In this document: positions 26,146 through 37,567 of the stretch, piece by piece
Layout of the letters: every line of letters begins with the position of its first letter
How positions within the stretch are numbered: position 1 is the stretch's first letter
Source: Moringa oleifera
Lineage: Eukaryota > Streptophyta > Magnoliopsida > Brassicales > Moringaceae
Reading direction: 5' to 3'
DNA length: 64,000 bases
Assembly (NCBI GenBank): GCA_021397835.1
Contig: JAJFZO010000229.1
Coordinates: forward strand, 2,976,001-3,040,000
Notes under the pieces: generated by a model
Seen by the model: only the letters and a program-made list of their open reading frames with translations
Told to the model about the DNA's origin: nothing
Databases searched by the model: none
Position numbers and translations under genes: made by a program

Positions 26146-26164
26146 ACGCGTTGCTTGTACGCGT
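26146..26164. promoter_or_regulatory. Paired CGCG boxes (ACGCGT x2) upstream of GPRP TATA
   Basis: Palindromic ACGCGT occurs at 26146-26151 and 26159-26164, 13 bases apart and 40-60 bases upstream of the TATA box. The core vCGCGb is the known binding site of calmodulin-binding CAMTA factors, which mediate calcium, cold and wound responses. CGCG pairs are rare in this AT-rich window, so this may well be functional; use by CAMTA here is inference. Confidence 0.5.
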
Positions 26165-26511
26165 TATCTTTTTAGCATTTCCTTGAATTTAGGCCCTATA
26201 CAGAAACATAAACGGCATTCCCATTGAGTAACAAGCTTTGTTGATTAAGTTGTATATGCCTAGAAAATGATAAACTAATCGTTGTAAATGAGGAGAAAAT
26301 GACAGAGAAAATCACATACCCTGTCAACCGAATCTGATTTTGATTAGTCCAATATTAATGGAGAATCAAGTCATTGCCTTATCATTCTAAATATCAAATG
26401 ATAAAGCAAAGAGGTATGGTCAATCAAGGTTTCTTCTGTCTGATTCTTTTGTATTCGTTACGCTCGGTGACCTTTTCCTCTACAGACAGATGGGGTTTCA
26501 GTACATACACG

Positions 26512-26530
26512 CATGCATGGACGCATGCAT
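26512..26530. promoter_or_regulatory. Paired RY elements (CATGCATG / CATGCAT)
   Basis: CATGCATG at 26512-26519 and CATGCAT at 26524-26530 lie about 410 bases upstream of the GPRP TATA box. RY repeats are bound by B3 factors of the ABI3/FUS3/LEC2/VAL group and control seed-stage expression. The motif is short and palindromic, so chance occurrence is possible, though two within 19 bases is less likely. Confidence 0.35.
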
Positions 26531-26579
26531 TTGAACTGGTGCATGTCATACACATTACAGATTATTTTATATTGATTGG

Positions 26580-28908
26580 GTAATTATTGACATTTTTATA
26601 ATTTTTTAAGATATCCAAAAATTGAAAATATTCCATCAAAAATTCTATAACATCAAATTTAATTTGAAATATTTTACCGTTATCATATAAAAAATTAAAA
26701 TTTTTAATATAAAAATATTTTTTATAAATTATACCATTAAAAATTTCGAACACCATAATTTTGTTAGAACATGAGAGATATTTTTATTTTAAATTAATTA
26801 TACATATTTTACTATTTAAATAAAAATAATAAATATATAAAATAATAATATTTATTTATTTTATATGATCAATCAAATTTTTATGTTTAAGAAATTATAA
26901 ATTGAATGTTAATTTGTCAATTTGATTGAAATTCAATTTAAATCAAATGATTACAAAAAATGAAGATATTTTTATTTTAAAAACATCTAAAATTGACTCA
27001 AATGAGTTTTTTTTACATTATTTTGAGTTCTAATTTGAATAATTTTTAATATAAATTAATTTTTTTTAAATTATCAAAATTTAAATATATATGTATATTT
27101 AAAAATATATATTTTTAACACTTAAATTAAATTAAATGAAACATGAAAACTAAATTGATTTACATTGCAAACATCAAGATTCTATATAATATTTACCTTT
27201 TAAACAATTAATTCTTAAATATAAAGTTTTTAAATAAAAGTCATAGAAAATCTTGATATTTATCTCATATTACTAATCAAACTTTTATATTTAGAAAGTA
27301 ACAAATTAAACCCTAATCTATTAATTTAAATTAAATTAAACTATATTAAAATATTTAAAAATTAGAGATATTCAAATTAAATATCTTATATAGTGAATTT
27401 TGATATGAAATTTTTCACAGATGTAAAAAAATATTTAAATTACAAAAGTTTCAAAATTTTTAAATATATATTTTTTAAATTTACATTATCAACAATTTTA
27501 AAAATTTACAAAAAATAATTTTTCAATATAAACTTATTCAAATTTAAAGGATAGATCCCAAATGAAGTGAAGAATTCATTTGAATCATTTTTTAGATATT
27601 TCAACAATGAAAATATTTTTAATTTTTTTTCTAATCATTTGAGTTAAGATCCAATTTAATATCAAATTAATAGATTAAAATTTGATTTTTTACTTTTTGA
27701 ACACAAAAAATTGATTAACAATTTAAGATAAATATTAAAGTTTTATACAATATTTATTTAATTTTTAACAATATAAATATAAATAAAGAAGTTTAATATT
27801 GAGTGAATTGGATGGTACTTTAAATATACTAAATTCTCATACAACAAGACGAGTTTCAATGTTTTCTAATATTTAATTTTTTTGAGACAAATTAATTACT
27901 AAATTCTAATCAAAATTTAATATTTAAAAAATTATAAATTAAATATTAATTTATCAATTTTATTAAAATTAAATTTTAATTTAAATGATTATAAAAAAAT
28001 TAAAAGTATTTTTATTATTAAAATGCTTAAAAATCGACTCAAATAAATTTTTTACCTTATTTTGAATTTAAATTTGAACAATTTTTGATTTAAGATCTAT
28101 TTTTGTAAAAATATTTTAAATTTTTAATAATATAAGTTTAATATATATATATATAATGTTTTTTTATTGTAACTTGAATTATCTCCACATTCATAAAAAA
28201 TAATTTAAATCAAAATTTATCATATAAAATTTTTAAATATCTCCCAATTTTAAGTTTTTTTATAAGATTTAATTTAAAATAAAATAATAAATTAAAATTT
28301 AATTTTTTATTTTTTAACATAAAAATTAAATTGAAAATACAATAAACCTCAAAAATTTATATAATATCTACCTTTCAAATAATTAATTTTTAAATAAAAA
28401 TAAAGATATAGAAGTTTAATAGTCAATGAACTGGCCCACATTCTAGTTTATGTCAAATTCTCATACAAGGCAAGTTTCAATGTTTTCTAATATTTGAACT
28501 CTTCTTCTGGAACAGACTAATTACTGAATTTTAACAATAGAAATAATAACAGATTCACTGTCTTCTCTTATTTCTAACTAGAGTTTAATTGAGAGAGTTC
28601 ATTATTTTACAAATACTTAATTCATTTTCTAATCATTTTCCATGAAGGTTTTAACTCAGAGAGAACACTAATTAATCTTTCATATTCCAATGACAGCCCG
28701 AATATTACTGTTTCTGATGCCTAATCTTCTTTTTATAGACTCCAACAATGCGTTAACAAGCAAGAGATAGAGATAAATTAGTACTAAAACAACCCGAAAC
28801 ACCATCTAATTACCGAAGTCACAAATGAATCGCATTAAACTCTCTCCCTCTCTCTGAACTTTCCTGGCTTAGAACAGCAGAGAAACCCTGCTACTGTTAA
28901 AGTGTTCA
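26580..28908. repeat. AT-rich spacer filled by an inverted-repeat family (copy set 1)
   Basis: There is no gene. The spacer carries a recurring phrase, roughly TATTTATCTTATGTTATTAATCAAACTTTTATATTTA, forward near 26860-26900 and 27255-27300 and as reverse complement near 27690-27750. A second shared phrase (TCAATTT...AAATTTTAATTTAAATGATTA) occurs near 26918-26955 and 27955-27995. The same phrases appear in the spacers at 36.4-37.35 kb and 45.2-48.1 kb. The last 400 bases (28500-28908) should hold the 3' UTR of the methyltransferase gene. Confidence 0.5.
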
Positions 28909-31900
28909 TCATGCAATTTTCTGGTATAACCTTCGGTAAATTTTTGCACCTTCAAACTCTGCATGGATCTCTCTCTCAGTCCTTATCCCCATTGGGTTTT
29001 TCACCAACCATCCCTCCTCATCACACAGCATGTTTGTGTTGGTTGCATCAATGTGCCAAAGTGTATCTGCCTCTGCATCGAATTGATTTCTCATGTCAAG
29101 GGCCACTTCTAGCACATCAGATTGCACAAAAACCTGTTCAATCACAAGGAGAAATCTGAATCAAAGACATTAACTTAAGCTCCTAAGATTAATTTTGAGG
29201 CCATAAATTAAGGTTTCTTCATAAAATTGCTATGAAAGGAAAAGTGGCAAGGGGCAACAAGCGGAGCAGAGACACGAGCAACTCCTGAACTTCGTTCAAG
29301 AAGTTGGAACACAACAAAGACAAGAACAAGGAGACCACATTTACCTCTTTCTCATCAAGAAAGATATCGGCATGGTAAGAAGCAAACACATTTGTTTACA
29401 GACAAGAAGGCGACAAAAATGGTGTTTCCTTATGAAAGGACTTTTCCTTTTCTTATTCACCAATACAAGAAATCAGTTTAAACCCTTAATGCTTCATTGA
29501 GACTGGTTTTTGGTGATGCAACAACCAGAACTTCAAAGTCTTGAAATGACTAGATCTAACCGTAAAACATAAATTCAATCATTCAGAGAAATGCAAAACC
29601 AGACTCTGAATGATCCGAGGAGTATTCGGAGTTCCAACAAGTTGATGCCCTAACAGGAATTCTGAATTGGCATCCACAATCACATGATAATAAAAGGGTT
29701 GAGATGGGCCACTTGATGAAATCCTGAAGCAGATCATATAAGATAAGTTGCAATTCCAGCTTCCCATGTTTCCACTGTTCCATTGAAAAAGATGTTAGCA
29801 ACCTATAAATCTTCTGACAAAGCTGATCAATCACCAAATGATCTGGAAGGGCACCGGGTTCAATTATGCTAGGCAATAAATTCAACACTTTTGTCCAGGG
29901 TGGCACCTAAAACGAGAAGCAAAGGACTCATAGTAAACATGAAGGCTAACAATGAGCTACCTTACCACCATCCTAATCTACAAGCTTGTACTTTTCCTTC
30001 TCTCATTTTGTAACAAAGGCTAACAATTAATACTCGCAACCTAATCTACAGCTCCTACTTTTCCATCTTTCTTTGATTAGTGTTACCTAAAAGTTCATAT
30101 GTGAATGATAAAAACATTTATTTGCAGCTTACAGATCAGAATTCATAGTTAATGAGACAAGCAAACTAAAATGTTCTAGAATGGGAGTTGCATATATAGG
30201 TCCTCCAATTTGTAGGTCAGTCCACTGTGACCTAAGCTCTGTTGTTAACAATAATACTGCAACAACTGCACCGTTTTAATATCTTTAGTAATCTGCAAGA
30301 GAACATCATTTTCATTTTCTCTGTTGTAGCCATCACTTTAAACCATGAAATTTATCCAACAAAAAAGGCCGACCCACTAAGACATATTTTTTACCTGAAC
30401 CCACTTGATTATCATAAAGAGCAAAACTAATAAAGATCAAATAATCTTTTTACCCACAATTATCTTACAATATAATCAAGAAAAGATTAAACATGATTCT
30501 GATCAGAATATGACCAACAAAAGAAACCAGAGAACCAACATACAGGCATGATATCGTATGCAAGTCCTAGATGACTATATTCTCTGCAGGCACATGGAGA
30601 CTATCATCACATCTAGCTTTTAGAGTTCTTCTCGTTTCTTTTTCTCATATTGCAATAACTTCAGAAGTGTTAGTGATTGGTCATTTGTTTTATGAAGCAA
30701 CATAATAAAGTAAAACATTCTCTGGTCTTTGACAGTAAACTGGGTGTCACCAAATATGTCAAAAATGTTTAGGAGACGAAATCTACAAATTCTTTAAGAT
30801 CTACTTAATAGTCAAAGAAGAACCTTCCACTCCACTGACATTGCTTCTATTCCTTTTATTCAGGAACACCCAAAAGATGGATAAAAGAATTAAGGAAGTT
30901 GTTCTCAACCTCCTTGGAGACATGGATCCCTGACTGTGACAGTATCTTCTTAGCAACTGTCCCAGCTACCACTGGCAGAGCCATCAGCCATAGTTTTCTC
31001 ATCCATGGTTGCCATAATAGGAGGTGATTGATGGTCTCAACCTCATAGATAGCATGGGTTTACAAAGGTCTTTTTGATCCTCAAACTGCCAATATTAAAA
31101 TCCCATTTCCATAAGCTTAAAGTGGCATTACTACACACACACACACACACACACAGAGATATCTATTGCAGTTAATCAAATATCTCATTCTTTTTACTGC
31201 AAGTATCAGTGTATATGTAGTTATCTAACTATTCATTAGACAATTAAGTAATCTCGACTGATGATAAAAGTTTTATGGAACTTTTGTGGGCTACAAATTT
31301 CCACCATAATCCATGCTGTGACTTAATCCTTCAGTTCATTAATAAAGCATGTTCTTGATCCTGGTAAGACACCTACCAGTTTGTTCGTCTTTTTCTTTCT
31401 TTCCCCTTTTAGAATGGACTGCCAGTTCAAGTATCCACTACCCAGAAAAGACTTCTAGTTCACGGTACCAAAGAAAACAGCAGTTAAGATTTTCCTTAAT
31501 TATCTACTTAGAACTGCTTATGAGATATCTGATGAAACGCGGTAACATGCAGGCAACAAGAGACAAATATTCGCAATGAAGAAACAATCTAATATAAAAT
31601 GCTCAGCTTTCTCACGGAAATATAAATATGTACACATACCTTTCCTCCAAGCATTAAGTTGTTTACAATAGAATCCAGTAAAGGTTTCTGCAGAACCCTT
31701 CGCTTATGATGCCTTTTCTTGAAATGAGGGTCTGGGCACTACATAAAGAGAGCCATGAACTATTTCAGCATATGATTGTGGAAACTTAACCTAGAAATAA
31801 ATATAACTTGATGAATTTAACCCTTTTGACTCACCAAGATAGACACTAGCATCAAGGGCCCAGGGTAAGTGGAAACAAGTCGTTCGAAAGAAACTGTTGC

Positions 31901-34900
31901 ATTTGCAAACATGAAATGTCTGATATGATTCAAACCATCCATCAAAAAGTCACCAAAGAAAGAACATAATTATGGCTTCTCTATTTAGTCCACCTAAACT
32001 GAATTAGCTTCAAAGCCTTACATGTTACCAAGACCCAGCTCTTTTACCCAAAAGTCAGCACGCTTGACCAGCTGCAAGGAAACAAAATGTATTACTTCAT
32101 CAGAACAAAGAACCATACTTCTATTGACTCAAAAAAAGAAACAACCAAATACATAACATTAACTCAATGCAAGATCTCGAGTGAATTGGAAATTGTCTAA
32201 GGAGTTCAATCCATACTTTCTGCCGTATTTCCAGTCCCAAATAATTTCCTGAATTAGCATTTCTTTTTGCCAGCCATATTACAAATCTGCCACTACCTGA
32301 GAATTTAATGCAAACAACAACAAGAGGTGAACAAGTCTCTTTTCTCCTTTCTGAAGTGCAAAGAACAATAACAAAAATATTCATGATGATGACAATTATA
32401 AAGACCAAGCTTTAAATCACAATTTGGAAGACAAAATTAAAAAACAGTGTAGGATATATTTAATGAAATATAATAACAGATCAACATTTCTGTTTAGCTT
32501 CGGTACAAGATGACCCATTTTCTGTTCTTGTAATCAGTGTCTAGTAGCAATACAAAGTGCATAGAAACTGAAGTTTACGAAAAACACTTAAGGTTGGGAT
32601 GCCTTTCAAGTGATCAAATTTTTCATCAGTGTTGGAGATAGTGGAAATTCCTGAATTTTTTCCTTTGTTTTTCTCTTTGGTTTTTTTCTTTGTTTTTTTC
32701 TTTTTATAACATCCAAGATACTTCTCTACCACCTTCAAGAGAAGGGGCAAAAAGAACAAAATAATTCTTTTTTTCCTTTTTCTTTGCTTCTTATGCCACT
32801 ACTTTAAATATTCGAAGACTAAACGAATCATACCCAAGGAAATGGAGCCTCAGTTGAACAATGTGGTCCACGTGGACTTATTGGTGAACTATAATATTTG
32901 GATGCTAACTGTGGGAGGAGTTGTTAATATCAGTAGAAGAAAAGAATAATAAAATGAATTTGAACCATCGAAAAATCTTTTTTTTCCCCCTCTGATCAGG
33001 AAAAAGTACATAGTTATTATATAAGCATGGCACCAAGGGGTGCCTCCCATGTACATATACAATAGAATTTTAAGAGGATAGGATTTCCAAAAAGTACCTA
33101 TTGTTACGTACAACCATATTATCGCTAACCCAAGCTTTCCTTGTAGAAGCTAAAAGGTATAAACGACAGCTAAGTGTCCATGATACATTTCTCCTGACAC
33201 CATGTATCATGCCAAAAGTTGATCATATTCCCCTCCCAAGCTTAATCTCCACCCATGTTTGAAACTTCTCCCATCCTTTGCTAATGGCTTTCCTTACACC
33301 GATCCCATAAGGCTTCCTCCCTAACACGGTGACCTGACCCCCCTCTTCCAACCATGTCAAAAGATTCTTTAAAGCTCAGCTAAAGATTTGGTTGAGAGAG
33401 GATCCATGTCCATTCCTTCCATGAATATGCAAAACAAGAATTTCAAAGAGCATAAATTGATGACGCAAGTTTCAACAACTTTGAATTAGTGTAACATGAG
33501 AAATTGGAGAATTTCAGAAATAAAAGAATAGGCCTGATAATAATTTGAAATAGCAAGAAAAAGAAAAAAGAAATTCCTGGTAGGTTCTAGGAATCACACC
33601 TAGATGGGAGCATCAAACTTTCTAGGGTTTGAAGTAATTGAAAGTTTGGAAAATATCTTGTTATTCATTGACAAAATGATTCCTGAAGAGCTTGCTTAGG
33701 TGCTTAAGTCACTCAAACCTAATGAGAATTAATATTAACTGTTAAACTACAGCAATATGAGCTGACATTATAAACTAAATAACGTGAAAAACAACCCAAT
33801 GAAAATACACCTAAAATGAACATCGAGAACCCTGCTAACTGGACACACAAAATAGAAAGAAAAACACGTAAAGCCTAATGCTGCTACCTAAGAGAAGAGA
33901 GCTTTGCCACCTCACTGTGAATAAGCACTGTTCACATGCTCTGGACAATACCTCTCCAATATATCAACAAAACATTCTAATTAACTCATTTCAGAACTAA
34001 GTCATGATCATCAACCCAAACAAAAGCTTGGAGCTTGCAAATGTGCCCACTTTCTTCTCCTACATAAACCTTAACATCTTGGCTCTTAGAATCTCCAACT
34101 TTTCTTTTACATGGTGTTTCTAATAGCTACATCATGATGTTACCATTCATATCAGTTACAGTGCACCCATATGGTTGAGCTGCATAAAGGAATTTTTTTT
34201 TAAATTTTTTTGTTGGGGTAAGAGATCAGATAAGAGAAGTTATTGAAAAATGTTCGCTGACATTTATTTTTCTTTTGGGAAATGCATAGTTTCTGGAAAA
34301 GTATTCAAGTCCTTGGTTAATGCCATCTATGACTTAAGAAACCCCCATCCTCAATTCCTAATATATGTGCTGTCTTAAGTTAAATCAATTGTCCCAGTTG
34401 AAGAAAAATATTATATATTTTAACATAATAATTGGTGTCAACATGCATGTTACAGCTACCATGAATTACATAAGGGACAGTCAAAATGCTACATTGAAGA
34501 CCCAACAAAAAGGGAATGCTCCGAATAAATGATAAGAAAAAACTTCCTTAGTGTACCTGAGTTTTGAACTTATGCATCTTGAATTATTTAAGGAATGCAG
34601 TCACTTCATGCATCTAAATTGCAAAGAACATGTAAAAATGAAAGCAAATAAATCACAGCAGTTCTTGAACATGTACTTCAACTTCGCACAGGGCAGTTCA
34701 GATATTACCCTCATAATAGGAAATGCATGAATTATTTGGATACTGCAACACAATTTCATGACATGCGATGGAACCATACAAGGTCAAATGCAACACAAAC
34801 CATAACTAGGCAGCAAGGGAGGATTCAGGAACACAAAATAATATACACAAGCTACTTTGTAAGATGTAAGTATCCTTTGCACAAATCATAAAACCTGTGC

Positions 34901-35800
34901 ATCATTAACTATAAGAAATAGCATTACTAGTCAGTCAGCCAAAGAATTTTTTTTCTTTTCGGGGAGAGGGGGCATAAGCATTACCTGCTGATCTACCATG
35001 CAAATCATAAAAAATCTACACACAAGCCAAAACTAATAAAAAAGAACTTGCATTTCAAAGGAGTACGGGGTTACCACTTCCAATATCAACCATAAGTGGC
35101 AATGTTGGGTCCTTGAAGGCTTCATTCCAATCAGGTACTGGCACAGGCACCTTGCAGAAGGAGGAAAAAGAAACAGGTAGGATTTCATACAGTGAACAAA
35201 CAAGAGATAATTTCTTTAATTAACAAAAAAGATCCACCTATGAAGCAAGGTTTTGCATTGGATAGACACCCATCAGCAGCTACTTACAGAGAAAGAAGAA
35301 CTAAGAGGGTTGACATGTTGCCTGATTCGTACATGACCCAATTCCTGATGTAAAACACATAACTCATAAGCAGCAGAAACAGGAAAACCAAAGCACAAAT
35401 TCAAACAACCCAAACAAAGCCTTGTCGACATAAAAATAAATCACATAAATGTCAAAGAAACAAGCATCAGGGTCATAACCACTGCCAAACAAACAGAAAA
35501 CTAAACATTATTGGTTGGTGAGACATAATAGAGTACCCCAGAAATTTTGTCAGTAAGATTAAGGTCCACATATTCCAAAGCCACCAAGTCAGTGCTTCTC
35601 AGTTCCTTAGCACCCAAAGAGGCAGAAGTAGATACGCTTTTGCCGTAATGGCGCGGATACTGACACTGACAACAGCAAGGAATTGCACACTTTCTGAAGA
35701 GAAAAAAAGAAGAAGGCAATGATATTACGGAAATAAATTGCTTTACGGCAGCTCTGGGCACGGCACCAGCAAAAGCAGGAGCATGAAGAAGGGAACCCAT
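28909..35800 (-). CDS. tRNA (guanine-N7-)-methyltransferase, TrmB family, organelle-type (8 exons, 311 aa)
   Basis: Minus-strand exons: 35800-35537, 35344-35288, 35150-35075, 32296-32217, 32071-32022, 31919-31835, 31738-31640 and 29133-28909. All junctions are GT-AG and in phase; the product is 311 aa. It matches the TrmB/METTL1-type enzyme that methylates G46 of tRNA with S-adenosylmethionine. Visible motifs: VDIGSGSGRF (residues 128-137, SAM loop), GLEIR (153-157), FANAT (180-184), CPDPHFKKRHHKRR (205-218, substrate and catalytic region) and MGIRTEREIHAE near the C-terminus. The first 60 or so residues (MGSLLHAPAFAGAVPRAAVK...) lie outside the domain and look like a plastid or mitochondrial presequence; the known Arabidopsis counterpart is AT5G17660. 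Two introns (2.8 and 2.5 kb) contain LINE fragments and an unexplained exon-like segment. It is divergent from the hydrolase. Confidence 0.95.
29583..29906 (-). other. Exon-like open segment in methyltransferase intron 7, possible alternative terminal exon
   Basis: On the minus strand a pyrimidine-tract acceptor (CGTTTTAG) is followed at 29906 by 107 open codons and a stop at 29583. The peptide is not low-complexity: it begins VPPWTKVLNLLPSIIEPG and later reads LSCDCGCQFRIPVRASTCWN. Exon 7 of the methyltransferase ends in phase 0, so splicing 31640 to 29906 would continue in frame and replace the normal C-terminus. The segment could instead be the last exon of an unrelated gene captured or duplicated here; I find no partner exons upstream in the intron. 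I do not recognise the family. Confidence 0.4.
29942..30068 (-). repeat. Diverged tandem duplication, period about 73 bp
   Basis: AAGGCTAACAAT...CCTAATCTACA...CTACTTTTCC-type landmarks occur in the same order at about 29942-30001 and 30016-30068, with indels. The duplication directly abuts the acceptor of the exon-like segment at 29906, suggesting local rearrangement there. Confidence 0.6.
30780..31070 (-). mobile_element. LINE ORF2 3'-end fragment in methyltransferase intron 7
   Basis: Minus-strand translation gives VETINHLLLWQPWMRKLWLM and, after a frameshift, LLSIFWVFLNKRNRSNVSGV. These resemble the region after reverse transcriptase in plant L1-type LINEs: the zf-RVT histidine-cysteine motif 'VETxxHLLLxC' and the downstream 'PLxIFWxxWxxRN'. 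The frame is broken and the expected Cys is lost, so it is a dead fragment. Similarity is judged by eye. Confidence 0.5.
31133..31155. repeat. (AC)n microsatellite
   Basis: Eleven uninterrupted AC dinucleotides lie in intron 7 of the methyltransferase gene, just beyond the LINE fragment. Confidence 0.95.
33124..33370 (-). mobile_element. LINE ORF2 internal fragment in methyltransferase intron 3
   Basis: The minus strand reads WLEEGGQVTVLGRKPYGIGV followed by ISKGWEKFQTWVEIKLGRG and, one base out of frame, INFWHDTWCQEK. This is the well-known spacer between reverse transcriptase and the zinc-finger region of plant LINE ORF2 ('..GW..F...V.FK.G.G..I.FW.D.WC'). A single-base deletion and a stop show it is inactive. 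It shares orientation with the host gene and with the other LINE piece at 30.8-31.07 kb. Confidence 0.75.
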
Positions 35801-37346
35801 TTCTCGCTCGTAGCAGGGTACCCCACTGCTTGCTTCAAAAAGATTTTGTGAATTCCATAAATATCATCTTCCGGAATTTAAAAAAATAATAATAATTCTC
35901 TCATTTGAGACTTTAACATGAATTAACAGAGTAATTTTCAATAAGAAAAACATTAGCCATTCTAAATTTCAAGATTTAAAGTCTTGTAATCATTACAATT
36001 TAATATCACAAATTATTTTTAAAAAATAAAAGACAAGGCATCTCTTTAATTATCGTAATTTAGTGAATCCCAACTATGGGGACAATGAAAAAATATATTT
36101 AAGTTTGATATTTTTTTCCAAAATTGAAATTATTTTTTAATTTATCATGCAAAATAATGGCATAACATAATCTTATTTTAAATAAATCATCAATTTAAAA
36201 ATAAATATAAAAATGTTTCAATATATATGTATATATATAAACATAAAACACTTTAAACATTCCATGATTTGAAATTTTTTTATATAGTTAATTATGTTTT
36301 TTAATTAATTAATTAACATAGAAATCCAAGAATCCCATTAAAATTTTAGAAATTATAATCATAATTACTACAAACTATCTAATGGCCCTTTTCCACATAA
36401 AATATGAGTTATAAGGAACAAATTTATTTTTAAAAACACTTAAATTGAACATTTTTTTGGATATAATATAATAATTAAAAATTAAAAATTAAATTAATTT
36501 TTAAATAAATAATTTAAAGCAAAAATTATAAAACTCTTATATTTAGTTTATGCTACTAATCAAATTTTCATGCTAAAAAATAATTAATCGAACCTTCATT
36601 CATAATTTAGTATGAATTAAATTTTAATTTAAATGAATGTAAAAAATTAAGAGTACGTTTATGTTATTGAAAATAATTTATACAAATTATCTTTAAAATT
36701 AAATAATATTTGACTTAAAATTTGTTTTTTTATAAATTTTTAAAATTTTTAAAATATAAATTTACAAAAATATTTTTTTAGATTTTTATAAGATTTTAGA
36801 ATAAAAGTTCGATAAAAGTCTAATATTTATCTTATGTTATCAATCAAATTTTTATATTTAAAAAGTGACAAATCGAATTTTAATTTATCAAATTAATTTA
36901 AATTAAATTTTATCAAAAAATTAAAAATTAAGATGTTCAAATTACAAATTTCATATAATGGATTTTGATTTAAATTTTTTCACAAATATAAAAAAATTAA
37001 GCTACCATTACTCATAATTTTTTCAGTAATTATATTATTTTTAAAATTTTTAATACTATAAATTTATACATATTTAATATTAAAAATTTATAAAACTTTT
37101 TGAACTTAAAGGTTTAATTAGTAATATAAAATAAATATTAAAATTTTATGAAACTTTTATTTAAAATTTTTATTTTTTATAATGATAACTAAAATATTTA
37201 TTTATATTTATAAAAAAATTTAAATTAAAATTAATTTTATAAAAATTTTAATTTGAATATCTTTAATTTGATTTAATAAATTAAAATTTAATTTATTATT
37301 TTTAAATATAAAAATTTAATTAATAACACAAACAAAATATGGAAAT
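35801..37346. repeat. Divergent promoter spacer carrying the AT-rich inverted-repeat family (copy set 2)
   Basis: This spacer separates the start codons of the methyltransferase (-) and hydrolase (+) genes. Forward copies of the AATCAAAcTTTTATATTTA phrase lie near 36550-36570 and 36838-36865, and reverse copies near 37108-37150 and 37305-37350, so the block about 36500-37350 is arranged as an inverted repeat. No TATA box for the methyltransferase is evident. No gene lies within. Confidence 0.5.
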
Positions 37347-37357
37347 TTTATATAACT
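37347..37357 (+). promoter_or_regulatory. Candidate TATA box of the hydrolase gene
   Basis: TTTTATATAACTA lies about 215 bases before the hydrolase start codon, where composition switches from repeat to less AT-rich leader. It coincides with the outer edge of a copy of the AT-rich repeat family, whose other copies end in the same TTTTATATAAC sequence. Confidence 0.4.
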
Positions 37358-37567
37358 ATTAGCCATTGTATCAGTGATGTAAGGTAAGCCGTTGTTTATA
37401 GGAATACAATGGCAAGTTTTAACTTTGATTGTGTGGACAAAAGTGTGGACAGCACTGTGCTCTTCCCACCAGTTACCCTTTTCAAACTCTCTTGCGCCAC
37501 CAGAATCAGTCACTCGCCTTGACTGTCAACAAAGAAGGAAGGCCACACAGCAGCAGCAGCTGAGCTC

